Below the pieces are notes generated by a model. The model was not told the origin of the DNA and did not search any database. It was given only the letters and a program-made list of their open reading frames with translations. Below, one piece after another: positions 53,620 to 62,004 of a stretch of DNA of 64,000 nucleotides. The DNA is from Thermoanaerobaculum sp. (GTDB lineage: Bacteria; Acidobacteriota; Thermoanaerobaculia; Multivoradales; UBA5704). The DNA lies in the NCBI GenBank assembly GCA_021154885.1, contig JAJKHS010000053.1, forward strand, positions 1 through 64,000, given 5' to 3'. Made by a program: the position numbers and the translations under genes. Position 1 is the first letter of the stretch; each line of letters starts with the position of its first letter.

Positions 53620-53740
53620 GCCGGTCATTACTATACCGGAAGCGGGAGCCGGAGCGGGAGCCGCCGGGCTTTCACCATTCCGGCCTATAGGCGCTGACTT
53701 GGCCTCAGAGCGCCCCCGCCCCGAAGCCCTCACCCCTGTC

Positions 53741-53877
53741 CCCTCTCCCGCCCCCTCCCCACCCCCCTCACCGGGAGAGGGGAACCCAGTTGAAGGGCTC
53801 TTGCCTTTCTCCCTCTTCTCCCGGTGAGGGGGGTGGGGAGGGGGCGGGAGAGGAGGGTCGGGGTGATGAGGGTCTTG
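53741..53877. repeat. GC-rich palindrome (CTCTTCTCCC family) upstream of jetA
   Basis: CCCCTCTCCCGCCCCCTCCC and ACCCCCCTCACCGGGAGAGG on the left pair with CTCTTCTCCCGGTGAGGGG and GGGGGCGGGAGAGGAGGGT on the right. It sits between jetA and the divergent panE gene, so it could affect both promoters. It is clearly related to the 35055-35325 element. Confidence 0.8.
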
Positions 53878-53940
53878 GGAGGGGGCGTCGGTCTGGCGCA
53901 AAGTCGCTGGCCCAGGCAAAGTAGAACTATGCTGAGCCTC

Positions 53941-54855
53941 ATGAGAATCGCGATCCTGGGAGCGGGCGGCGTCGGCGGCTACTACGGGGGCGCTCTCGCC
54001 CGGGCCGGACATGCGGTGGCCCTGCTCGCGCGGGGAGCCCATCTGGAGGCTCTGCGCGGCCGCGGCCTCGAGGTGCGCACGCCGGAGGGGACGTTCACGG
54101 CGGCGGTCGCGGCTACGGACGAGCCGCGGGAGCTCGGCCAAGTCGAGCTCGCGGTGGTGGCCGTCAAGAGCTACTCGCTGCCGGAGATCGTGCCGGCGGC
54201 CCGGCTCCTGGCCGAGAGGGGAGCGGTGATCCTGCCGCTGCTCAACGGCGTGGAGGCCGCCGACCGGCTGGTCGCGCAGGGCGTGCCGGGCGACCGGGTG
54301 CTCGGCGGGCTCACGGAGATCAGCGCCGCCCGGCTCGGGCCGGGAGTCGTCGAGCGCCGCAGCGCCTTTCAGCGGGTGGTGGTGGGGGAGAGAGCGGGTG
54401 GCGTCTCAGAGCGCGCGGAGCGGATCGCCGCCGCCTTCCGCGAGGCCGGCGCGGACGCCCGGGCCTCGGCGGACATCACCGCCGACCTGTGGCGCAAGCT
54501 CGCCTTCATCGCCACCATGTCCGCCGCCTGCGGGCTGGCCCGCTCGCCCATCGGCCCGATCCGCAAGGCGCCGCTGGGCCACCTGCTGATCGAGCGGGCG
54601 CTCCACGAGGTGGTCGCCGTGGCCCGTTCGCGGGGCGTGGCGTTGCCGGAGGACGTGGAGCCCAAGATCCTCGGCTTCATCGACACCCTGCCCGACTCCA
54701 TGAGGCCGAGCTTCCTGCTGGACCTGGAGTCCGGCGGACCGACGGAGATCGACGACCTGAGCGGCGCCGTCTCGCGGCTCGGCCGGGAGGCCGGGGTCGA
54801 GACGCCGGTGCACGACGTGGCCACGGCGGCGCTGGGAGTAGTGCGAACCGTTTAG
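53941..54855 (+). CDS. panE: 2-Dehydropantoate 2-reductase (ketopantoate reductase)
   Basis: The 304-residue protein has the N-terminal NAD(P)-binding motif AILGAGGVGGYYGGALARAG, the catalytic Lys in WRKLAFIATMSAACGLARSP, and EVVAVARSRGVALPED plus DLESGGPTEIDDLSGAV at the C-terminus, all typical of PanE/ApbA. It makes pantoate for coenzyme A. The ATG at 53941 gives the family start; an ATG at 53929 is possible. Confidence 0.92.
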   Translation: MRIAILGAGGVGGYYGGALARAGHAVALLARGAHLEALRGRGLEVRTPEGTFTAAVAATDEPRELGQVELAVVAVKSYSLPEIVPAARLLAERGAVILPLLNGVEAADRLVAQGVPGDRVLGGLTEISAARLGPGVVERRSAFQRVVVGERAGGVSERAERIAAAFREAGADARASADITADLWRKLAFIATMSAACGLARSPIGPIRKAPLGHLLIERALHEVVAVARSRGVALPEDVEPKILGFIDTLPDSMRPSFLLDLESGGPTEIDDLSGAVSRLGREAGVETPVHDVATAALGVVRTV

Positions 54856-54907
54856 GCCGTCCTTGTCGAGGTCTGCTAGAGTCCTCCCCCAAAACCTCGG
54901 GAGAGCC

Positions 54908-56287
54908 ATGACCTCAACGCCACTCACGCCGAACGCGATCGAGCCCAAGCCCGGTCAACCGGGCAAGCCCTGGTACCGCCTGTCGCTGACCACCTGGATC
55001 ATGATCGGTCTGGTGGTGGGCGGCTTCGTGGGTTGGGTCCGGCCGGACTGGGGCAACAAGGTCTTCTTCCTGCGCGACATCTTCCTCAATCTGATCCGCT
55101 CCATCATCGCGCCGCTGGTCTTCTCGACCCTGGTCGTCGGTATCGCGGGCGGGGGCGACCTGAAGCAGGTCGGGCGGATGGGGGCCAAGGCACTGCTCTA
55201 TTTCGAGATCGTGACCACCATTGCCCTGTTCATCGGCCTCGGCGTGGTCAATCTGACGAAGCCCGGCGTCGGCGTCCGGCTGGTGGCGCCGAGCCTGGAG
55301 ACGGTGCAGAAGATCGGAGAGAACCATCCGAAGACGATCGTCGAGACGCTGGTGCACATCTTTCCCGCCAGCATCGTCGACGCCATGGTGCGCGGCGACG
55401 TGTTGCAGATCGTCGCCTTCGCGGTGCTTTTCGCGCTGGCCGTCGCGGCGATCGGCGAGAAGGGCAAGCCGATCCTGCGGGCGATGGACAGCCTGTCGCA
55501 GATCATGTTCCGGTTCACCAGCTACGTGATGATGTTCGCGCCCATTGGCGTGGGCGCGGCCATGGCCCACACCATCGCCACGCAGGGCCTGGGAGTGCTC
55601 GTCAACCTCGGCAAGCTGATCGGCTCGCTTTACATCGCGCTGATCGTCTTTATTCTGTTCGTGCTGGGGCCGGTGGCCGTGCTCGCCCGCGTGCCCATTC
55701 GCAAGTTCCTCAAGGCCGTGCGCGAGCCGGCGACCATCGCCTTCGCCACCACCAGCAGCGAGTCGGCCCTGCCGAAGGCGATGGAGGCGATGGAGCGCCT
55801 GGGCGTGCCGCCGCGCATCGTCGGCTTCGTGATGCCGACCGGCTACAGCTTCAACCTCGACGGCACGTCGCTCTATCTCACCATTGCCTCGGTCTTCGTG
55901 GCACAGGCCGCCGAGGCGACGACGGGATATCACATGGACTTCGGCCGCCAGCTCCTCATGATGCTGACGCTGATGGTCACCTCGAAAGGGATCGCCGCCG
56001 TGCCGCGCGCCTCGCTGGTGATCCTGCTCGCGACGCTCGGGACCTTCCTGCCGGGGGGCCTCGGCCCCATCGGCGTCGCCGTCATCTTCGGCGTCGACGA
56101 GCTGATGGACATGGGGCGCACCTGCGTCAACGTCATCGGCAACTGCCTGGCGACGGTCGTCGTCGCCCGCTGGGAGGGGGAGTTCGACGACGACCGGGCG
56201 CGCATCTTCGGCACTCCGGAGGAAGCGCGGCTGGACCTCGCGGAGGGCGAGCCGGCGTTCGTCCGGTCGGTGGAACTGGGCGACTGA
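54908..56287 (+). CDS. Dicarboxylate/amino acid:cation symporter (DAACS family)
   Basis: The 459-residue protein has eight or more TM helices and the family motifs: ATTSSESALPKAMEAMERLG (the serine-rich hairpin), GYSFNLDGTSLYLTIASVFV, and GIAAVPRASLVILLATLGTF. This is the GltP/DctA/GltPh fold, which couples uptake of glutamate, aspartate or C4-dicarboxylates to sodium or protons. GGGAGAGCC precedes the ATG. It follows panE after 52 bases. Confidence 0.95.
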   Translation: MTSTPLTPNAIEPKPGQPGKPWYRLSLTTWIMIGLVVGGFVGWVRPDWGNKVFFLRDIFLNLIRSIIAPLVFSTLVVGIAGGGDLKQVGRMGAKALLYFEIVTTIALFIGLGVVNLTKPGVGVRLVAPSLETVQKIGENHPKTIVETLVHIFPASIVDAMVRGDVLQIVAFAVLFALAVAAIGEKGKPILRAMDSLSQIMFRFTSYVMMFAPIGVGAAMAHTIATQGLGVLVNLGKLIGSLYIALIVFILFVLGPVAVLARVPIRKFLKAVREPATIAFATTSSESALPKAMEAMERLGVPPRIVGFVMPTGYSFNLDGTSLYLTIASVFVAQAAEATTGYHMDFGRQLLMMLTLMVTSKGIAAVPRASLVILLATLGTFLPGGLGPIGVAVIFGVDELMDMGRTCVNVIGNCLATVVVARWEGEFDDDRARIFGTPEEARLDLAEGEPAFVRSVELGD

Positions 56288-56296
56288 GGCTCCGCT

Positions 56297-56827
56297 CTAC
56301 TCGGGAGCCACGCAGGTGACGCTCTGCGCCGCGGCCGCCTTGCGCAGGAGGTCGCGGCAGGCCGTCACCTCCTGCTGCGTGAGCTCGAGGAGCGGCGGCT
56401 CGAGGTTCACGCTGCAGAATGGGGGCACCGTCCCGCCGTTCACGATCGCGAAGGTCCCTGCCGGCGTGGCGACGCTGATGACCTGTGCATCCGCAATGCA
56501 CTGCAGCGCCGTGGCCGCGCCGCTCGCAAGGTCCGCGAACAAGGGGAACTGCTTGACGCAGGGGCACTCGATTTCGCAGGGGAGCGGATGGCCCGTCTGG
56601 CGCTCGTAATTCCGTTTCACCCGGGCGCACGCCGTGTCCGAGGCGCGGTGGTTCGGGCTGTCGCAGTCCATGGCCTCGCAGTAGGCGTTGCAGAGCCCGA
56701 AGGCGGCGCCGGTCTGCCCGTCACAGACGGTCTCCTGCGAGGGAGGCTTGCCGTCCGGGGTCTTCGCCCCGGCGGCGCCCCAGGCGACGAGGAGCCCGAA
56801 GAGAAGAAGGGAGAGCTCTTTTTTCAA
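56297..56827 (-). CDS. Exported Cys-rich protein of unknown function
   Basis: A TTG start at 56827 is chosen because GAGGAGG lies seven bases upstream and the product then begins with a proper signal peptide (KKELSLLLFGLLVAWGAAGA). The mature 155 residues have about twelve cysteines (VCDGQTGAAFGLCNAYCEAM, PCEIECPCVKQFPLF), suggesting a disulfide-rich fold. It converges with the symporter gene nine bases from its stop. Confidence 0.6.
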   Translation of the reverse strand: MKKELSLLLFGLLVAWGAAGAKTPDGKPPSQETVCDGQTGAAFGLCNAYCEAMDCDSPNHRASDTACARVKRNYERQTGHPLPCEIECPCVKQFPLFADLASGAATALQCIADAQVISVATPAGTFAIVNGGTVPPFCSVNLEPPLLELTQQEVTACRDLLRKAAAAQSVTCVAPE

Positions 56828-57022
56828 GTGTTTTCCTCCTCTCCCCACTGTAGAGCAGCGATCCCGGAGTGACAATGTTGGTTGCTGTTATCGATGAGTG
56901 CAATTGAGGATAGGCTCATCAATTCTACGTCTGCACTTGCGCAATCGTGTATGATCCGTCGCGTCGAAGCTCCCGGCGAGGCCCTCTCGCCGGACCGTCC
57001 AACTCTTGGCAAGGAGAAGAAA

Positions 57023-57241
57023 ATGAATCGAGCTGCACGGAAACTGGTCCTGGCCCTCGCTCTGCTGGCCACCGCGGCGTTCCTGCCGCAGCGCGCCGTC
57101 CAGTCGCTCACCTGCTGTCAGCGGTGTCAAGCCAACATAAACACCTGCTACAACAACTGCGGCGGCAACACCTCCTGCCAGGCGAACTGCGACAACACCT
57201 ACACCAGTTGCGCCATGCGCTGCCCCGGCTGCCCCTTCTGA
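57023..57241 (+). CDS. Small exported peptide with four C-x3-C motifs (72 aa)
   Basis: AAGGAGAAG lies just upstream of the ATG. After a signal peptide (LVLALALLATAAFLPQRAV) the 45-residue mature part holds four C-x3-C pairs at residues 31/35, 42/46, 52/56 and 63/67, 10 or 11 residues apart (NTCYNNC, TSCQANC, TSCAMRC), plus Cys32 and Cys70. Regular spacing implies a disulfide-stapled helical hairpin. No family recognised. Confidence 0.65.
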   Translation: MNRAARKLVLALALLATAAFLPQRAVQSLTCCQRCQANINTCYNNCGGNTSCQANCDNTYTSCAMRCPGCPF

Positions 57242-57532
57242 GACGATCTCCGGGGTGCGCCCGACCTTCCCCTCCCCGGGTCAGCGGCGCACCCCGGCAC
57301 AGGCCGGTCTTCGGCTTGTCTCGCAAAACCAGTCTGGAAGCACCATCATTCTTAGAGGCAACCAGGGTTCCATCAGGGTAACCGGTTCTGGGCTCCGCGG
57401 CGTGGTAGGGGGCAGCCTGCTGCCCACCTGCGTCCGCGTTGCCGGGCGTTTTCGAGATGAGGGCGGGCCGGGAATCTTCTCTCTTCTGGGCTCGACGAGG
57501 GAGTCTCTCCCTCTTTCTTATGAGGAGGTCTT
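57242..57532. other. Intergenic region before the oxidase gene
   Basis: About 290 bases with no supported ORF or clear repeat. It ends in GAGGAGGTCTT, the ribosome site of the multicopper oxidase. Confidence 0.4.
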
Positions 57533-59227
57533 ATGAAGCTGAGTCGTCGTGACGTGCTGAGGCTCGGGGCGGTGGCCGGGGCGGGAGCTCTGCTCCTGCC
57601 CAAGAAGTTCGCCTTCGCCCAGAGCTCGCCCACCCTCACCCCGTTCGTGGATCCGCTGCCGATTCCCCCGGTCATCACGCCCGGCTCGTCGACGGTCAAC
57701 ATCCACATGACGCAGTTCACCCAGAAGCTGCACCGCGACCTGCCGGCCACGAAGCTCTGGGGCTACAACGGCATCTACCCCGGCCCCACCTTCGAAACGC
57801 GCACCGGTCAGCCGATCTCGGTGCAGTGGCTGAACGAGCTGCCGAGCCGCCACTTCCTGCCCATCGATCACACCATCCACGGTGCGGAGTCGACCGTACC
57901 CGACGTGCGTACGGTCGTCCACCTGCACGGCGCCAAGGTCTTCGGCGACAGCGACGGCTACCCCGAGGCCTGGTTCACCAACAACTTCGCGAAGACCGGT
58001 CCGTTCTTCTCCAATCGTGTCTACCACTATCCGAACGACCAAGCCTCCATGGCGCTCTGGTACCACGACCACGCCCTGGGCATCACCCGCCTCAACGTGT
58101 ACGCGGGCCTGGCCGGGATGTATTTCGTCCGTGACCACGCCGAGGACTCGCTGCCGATCCCCAAGGGGAAGTACGAGGTCCCGCTCATGTTCCAGGACCG
58201 GTTCTTCAACGCCGACGGCTCGCTCAACTATCCGGTGCAGGACCCGGGGGTGAGCCCGCCGATCCCGCCCATCTGGATCCCGGAGTTCTTCGGCGACGCC
58301 GGCCTCGTCAACGGCAAGGTCTTTCCGTTCCTCGACGTCGAGCCGCGCAAGTACCGCTTCCGGATGCTCAACGCGTGCAACGCGCGCTTCCTGCACTTGA
58401 CGCTCGCCAACAGCCGCGACGCGAACGAAACGCTGCTCTTCCACCAGATCGGCGCCGATCAGGGGTTCCTGCCCAAGCCGGTCACGCTGGGCGACCTGCT
58501 GATGGGACCGGCGGAGCGCTACGACATCGTGATCGATTTCACCGGCAAGGCTGGCAAGTCGTTCACCCTGAAGAACGATGCGCCTTCGCCCTTCCCGGGA
58601 GGCGGCGGGGCGGACCTGCCGCAGCTCATGCAGTTCCGCGTCAAGCTCCCGCTGTCGCATGCCGATCAGCCGCTGCCCGCCAATCTGGTGCCGGTACCGT
58701 TGATCGACACGCACGACTCCTGCCAGACCCGGAAACTGTTGCTGAGCGAGGACGACGATCCGACGACCGGCGATCCCATCGAAGGCATGCTCGGCACCGT
58801 CGCCGCGGGTCCGTTGCACTGGAGCTCGCCCATGACCGAAAACCCGAGGGCCAACACGACGGAGATCTGGGAGCTCTACAACGTCACGACCGACGGCCAC
58901 CCGATCCACGTCCACCTGGTCCGTTTCCAGGTGCTGAACCGGCAGAAGTTCGATCTCAACCTCTTCCAGTCCACGGGGCAGATCCATTTCATCGCCCCGC
59001 CCGAAGCGCCGGGTGCCAACGAGCGGCCGGCCTGGAAGGACGTGGTCAAGGCGTTCCCGGGCGATCCCGACAACGGGGTGGGGCTGGTCACGCGCGTCAT
59101 CCAGAAGTTCGACCTGCCCAACGGCGCCTCGGCGCCGCCTCGCGGCGTGCCGCCCTACGTCTGGCACTGCCACATCCTCGAGCACGAGGACAACGACATG
59201 ATGCGGCCCTACGTCGTGCTGCCGTAA
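57533..59227 (+). CDS. Multicopper oxidase (CotA/bilirubin oxidase-like), Tat-exported
   Basis: The N-terminus has a twin-arginine signal (LSRRDVLRLGAVAGAGALLL). The 564-residue chain contains all four copper motifs: HLHGAKVFGDSDG, WYHDHALGITRLNVYAG, HPIHVHLVRFQ, and HCHILEHEDNDMM. Such enzymes oxidise phenols, bilirubin or metal ions and reduce oxygen to water in the periplasm; the substrate is not evident. The ATG follows GAGGAGG by five bases. An NTF2-like exported protein follows 11 bases downstream. Confidence 0.95.
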   Translation: MKLSRRDVLRLGAVAGAGALLLPKKFAFAQSSPTLTPFVDPLPIPPVITPGSSTVNIHMTQFTQKLHRDLPATKLWGYNGIYPGPTFETRTGQPISVQWLNELPSRHFLPIDHTIHGAESTVPDVRTVVHLHGAKVFGDSDGYPEAWFTNNFAKTGPFFSNRVYHYPNDQASMALWYHDHALGITRLNVYAGLAGMYFVRDHAEDSLPIPKGKYEVPLMFQDRFFNADGSLNYPVQDPGVSPPIPPIWIPEFFGDAGLVNGKVFPFLDVEPRKYRFRMLNACNARFLHLTLANSRDANETLLFHQIGADQGFLPKPVTLGDLLMGPAERYDIVIDFTGKAGKSFTLKNDAPSPFPGGGGADLPQLMQFRVKLPLSHADQPLPANLVPVPLIDTHDSCQTRKLLLSEDDDPTTGDPIEGMLGTVAAGPLHWSSPMTENPRANTTEIWELYNVTTDGHPIHVHLVRFQVLNRQKFDLNLFQSTGQIHFIAPPEAPGANERPAWKDVVKAFPGDPDNGVGLVTRVIQKFDLPNGASAPPRGVPPYVWHCHILEHEDNDMMRPYVVLP

Positions 59228-59238
59228 GGAGAAGCCGA

Positions 59239-59874
59239 ATGATGCCGCGTCTCAATTTCAGGGTCGTCGGGCGGGTCGTCGGGATCGTCGCTCTGACACT
59301 GCTCGCCTCTCTGCCGTTCACCGCCGGCGCTCAGGAGCCGGGAGCGACGCCCGCGCCTTCGGGTCACTCGATGCACGGCAGCTCGGGGGCTCCCGGCGGC
59401 CACATGGCCGGCCTGCCCAAGGCCGCGCCGGCGGACGTCGCTTCGTCCGAGGCCATCGTCGCCGCGTACTATGAAGCGCTCTCGGGACCGGTCGGGAAGA
59501 AACGCGACTGGAACCGATTCCTCTCCCTCTTCTTCCCCGGCGCGCGGCTGCTGCCGGCCGAGGGCAAGGGGCACAGCGGCACCATGCCGCATACCTTCAG
59601 CCCCTCGAAATACCTGTACGACACCGAGTCCAACATGCTCCAGGAAGGTTACGTCGTCAAGGAGATCGCCCATCGCAGCGAGGGCTTCGGCAAGATCCTC
59701 CACGTCTGGAGCACCTACGAGGCTCGCCACGCCGCGGCCGACGCCAAGCCTTTCGTCCGCGGCATCAACAGCTTCCAACTCTTCAACGACGGCAAGCGCT
59801 GGTGGATCTTCGACGTCGTCTGGCAGCCCGAGACGACCAAGCTGACGCTGCCGGCTGAGGACCTCAAGCCGTAG
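59239..59874 (+). CDS. Exported His/Met-rich NTF2-like protein
   Basis: A signal peptide (IVALTLLASLPFTAGAQEPG) is followed by a His/Met/Gly/Ser-rich stretch (GHSMHGSSGAPGGHMAG) that could bind copper, and then an NTF2/SnoaL-like domain (YYEALSGPVGKKRDWNRFLS, EGFGKILHVWSTYEARHA, FNDGKRWWIFDVVWQPET). It is in an operon with the multicopper oxidase, so a role in copper supply or substrate binding is plausible but unproven. AAGGAG lies eight bases upstream of the ATG. Confidence 0.75.
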   Translation: MMPRLNFRVVGRVVGIVALTLLASLPFTAGAQEPGATPAPSGHSMHGSSGAPGGHMAGLPKAAPADVASSEAIVAAYYEALSGPVGKKRDWNRFLSLFFPGARLLPAEGKGHSGTMPHTFSPSKYLYDTESNMLQEGYVVKEIAHRSEGFGKILHVWSTYEARHAAADAKPFVRGINSFQLFNDGKRWWIFDVVWQPETTKLTLPAEDLKP

Positions 59875-59909
59875 TCTCCTTCCGGGCGAGAAGGGGCACC
59901 TTGTTCTTG

Positions 59910-59939
59910 GAGGGCGCGCCGGCTGCACGGCGCGCCCTC
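59910..59939 (+). terminator. Hairpin after the oxidase operon
   Basis: GAGGGCGCGCCG and CGGCGCGCCCTC form a perfect 12-base stem with a six-base loop, 35 bases after the stop of the NTF2-like gene. No U-tract follows, only CGTATTC. Confidence 0.6.
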
Positions 59940-59961
59940 GTATTCATCAAGGAGGTCGATC

Positions 59962-60177
59962 TTGAACCACGCTCCACGTCTCAGAAGGTCTCGTATCCTG
60001 CTCCTCCTGCTGGGGCTTGCCGCCCTTGCCCTGTCCTCGGCGACCAGTGCCAGGGCCTTTCGCTGCGAGTGCGCACCCCTGGGCGGCGAGTTCTGCGGCG
60101 CCAATGGCGTCACCTACGACAGCCCCTGCGTCGCCCACTGCTTCGGGGTGAAGATCGTGCACTCCGGGCCCTGCTAG
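59962..60177 (+). CDS. Exported Kazal-type serine protease inhibitor-like protein
   Basis: The TTG start at 59962 has AAGGAGG six bases upstream. A signal peptide (ILLLLLGLAALALSSATSAR) is followed by one Kazal-like domain: cysteines at 35, 37, 45, 56, 60, 71 with the family spacing C-x7-C-x10-C-x3-C-x10-C and core GEFCGANGVTYDSPCVAHC. Kazal domains are tight-binding inhibitors of serine proteases. A trypsin-like protease is encoded in this window at 5445-6455, but any link is speculation. Confidence 0.82.
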   Translation: MNHAPRLRRSRILLLLLGLAALALSSATSARAFRCECAPLGGEFCGANGVTYDSPCVAHCFGVKIVHSGPC

Positions 60178-60207
60178 CCAGCCCCACCGCCTCACCCGGA
60201 GGAACGC

Positions 60208-60873
60208 CTAGGCCGGCGTCTCCTCCGGTTCGTCGGGCGGCGGCATCGGCGGCGGCGCGAAGGTGTTCTTCGGCCTCTGCTCCTCGACCTGCCGCATCTG
60301 GGCCACGACCTCCTGACCGCTGGAGAACAGGGCGGCGAGCTCGCTCTGGCGCTCTCCCAGGGTCTGGCGGCTGGTCTCGGTGGTGAAGACGCCGCGCGGG
60401 GTCAGCACGTAGAAGCGGACCCGGCCGTCCTCGGGGAGGGGAAAGCTGGTGGTCTTGATCATTCGGGGGAGGGCCTTCTGGGCGCGGGCGACGAGGTCCT
60501 TGGATGCCGCGCGGACGGTCTCGTGGCTGACCCCGCCGATCATGCCGCCGCCCGTCTTGTAGTAGATGCTGGCGTCGCCATCGGCGAAGGAGGCCAGCGT
60601 CACCACCGAGGTCGAGATCCCCATCTCCATCAGGACGCCGAAGGCCTCGTCCGGCTTGAGCTCGCCGGGCAGGACGAGCCGCTTGGGGTCGGTCGTGATC
60701 GCCTGCTGGCGCAGCTCCAGGTAGGCCTCTTCGGGAGTCTGGTCCGTCTTCTTCGCCGCCACCTTGCGGCCGGTGGCCGGATCGCGGGTCATCGGGTTCT
60801 GCTTGCGCCGGTAGTAGACCAGGGCCGCCACGAGGATGAGGATGCTGACGACTTCCCAGGGATAGATGTGCAT
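60208..60873 (-). CDS. Membrane-anchored protein of unknown function
   Basis: The 221-residue protein has one N-terminal TM (YPWEVVSILILVAALVYYRR), then a soluble domain (GVLMEMGISTSVVTLASFAD, SIYYKTGGGMIGGVSHETVR, VRFYVLTPRGVFTTETSRQT). The C-terminus is Pro/Glu-rich. I recognise no family, but the mid-part repeats a strand-loop-strand pattern. It is divergent from the small acidic protein at 61095. Confidence 0.6.
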   Translation of the reverse strand: MHIYPWEVVSILILVAALVYYRRKQNPMTRDPATGRKVAAKKTDQTPEEAYLELRQQAITTDPKRLVLPGELKPDEAFGVLMEMGISTSVVTLASFADGDASIYYKTGGGMIGGVSHETVRAASKDLVARAQKALPRMIKTTSFPLPEDGRVRFYVLTPRGVFTTETSRQTLGERQSELAALFSSGQEVVAQMRQVEEQRPKNTFAPPPMPPPDEPEETPA

Positions 60874-61094
60874 GGGCTCGTTCTGGGCTCCGAGAGTGTT
60901 GGGAACGCTTGATGGCCGTCTGTCGACTTGAGCTGGGAGGTAGTCTAGCTCTTTGCGGGGGAGGGCTGCCAGGGGGGAGGCTGAATCGCGGCGATGGAGA
61001 AGAAAGCGCGAAAGCCCAGGACCCCCTTGCGCTCCGGCCCGGGATCTGTGGTAGTCTGGCGCGCATCGACACGACGTGTGAGGACACGACCGCC

Positions 61095-61304
61095 ATGGAC
61101 CAAGAGCTGATCGCCTATCTCGACGAAGGTTCTCGCGAGAGCTCGCAGCAGATCGACGGAGCGGAGCGCGAAGGCCGAGACCCTCTCGACATCCTCCGCG
61201 AGCGCTATGGCAAGAAGGTCTTGGAGCGGGCGGAGCGTGGGGAGCCTAGCGCTCTCGACATCCTCCGCGAGCGCTTCGGCAAGACCGCCCGAAAGTCCGA
61301 CTGA
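61095..61304 (+). CDS. Small charged protein with duplicated LDILRERYGK motif
   Basis: The 69-residue protein repeats LDILRERYGKK as LDILRERFGKT 23 residues later. The duplication is visible in DNA too: the same 24 bases occur at 61183-61206 and 61252-61275. It lies 50 bases upstream of the ECF sigma gene on the same strand and may be co-transcribed. Helical, cytoplasmic; no family recognised. Confidence 0.6.
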   Translation: MDQELIAYLDEGSRESSQQIDGAEREGRDPLDILRERYGKKVLERAERGEPSALDILRERFGKTARKSD

Positions 61305-61353
61305 GCCGCGCGAACCTTTTCCCTCTCTCCTTCGTCTTGGAGAGAGGAGAGAC

Positions 61354-62004
61354 ATGAGCGCGCCCACCCCATCGCAGGACCTGTTGCTCGCCCGACGGGC
61401 TGCCGCCGGGCGGGCGGACGCGTGGGACGAGCTGCTCGCGCTCTACGGCGAGCGCTTCTACAACCTGGCCATCCACTTCACGGGTGCCGTGGAGGACGCG
61501 GAGGACCTCACCCAGGAGATCTGCCTGCGCCTCTATCAGAACCTTCGCCAGTACCGCGGCGATGTGCCCCTCGCCGCCTGGGCCCTCCGCCTGTCGCGCA
61601 ACCTGTGCATCGACCACTACCGCTCCGCCCGCCGCGAGCGCCGGGCCGGCGCCGTGTCCGAGGCGGTGCTGGAACGGCTGCCCGCCGGCGGCGAGGACCC
61701 GCAGACCGCGGCGCTGAGGCGCCAGCAGCTCCGGGCCGTCTATCAAGGTCTCGAGGAGATGCCGGAGGACCTCGCCGAGGTGGTGCTGCTGCGCGATCTC
61801 CAGGGCTGGAGCCTGGCGGAGACCGCCGCCTACCTGGAGGTGCCCGTGGGCACGGTCAAGTCGCGGCTCCACCGTGGCCGCCTGGATCTCGCCGGCCGCG
61901 TCCAAGGCGCCAATGCCGCCGATGCCCGCCTCGGCCTGCCGGCCGGGGCTGTCGCACTGAATTCCGAGGTCGCCGAGGCTGGACTGGGGGTGGAGGCATG
62001 CTGA
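61354..62004 (+). CDS. ECF-type RNA polymerase sigma factor
   Basis: The 216-residue protein has sigma-70 region 2 (FYNLAIHFTGAVEDAEDLTQ, LSRNLCIDHYRSARRERR) and region 4 (LPEDLAEVVLLRDL-like block, GWSLAETAAYLEVPVGTVKS, RLHRGRLDLA). The ATG at 61354 has GAGAGGAGA upstream. A C-terminal tail of about 35 residues goes beyond the usual end. The stop overlaps the start of the next gene (putative anti-sigma). Confidence 0.93.
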   Translation: MSAPTPSQDLLLARRAAAGRADAWDELLALYGERFYNLAIHFTGAVEDAEDLTQEICLRLYQNLRQYRGDVPLAAWALRLSRNLCIDHYRSARRERRAGAVSEAVLERLPAGGEDPQTAALRRQQLRAVYQGLEEMPEDLAEVVLLRDLQGWSLAETAAYLEVPVGTVKSRLHRGRLDLAGRVQGANAADARLGLPAGAVALNSEVAEAGLGVEAC

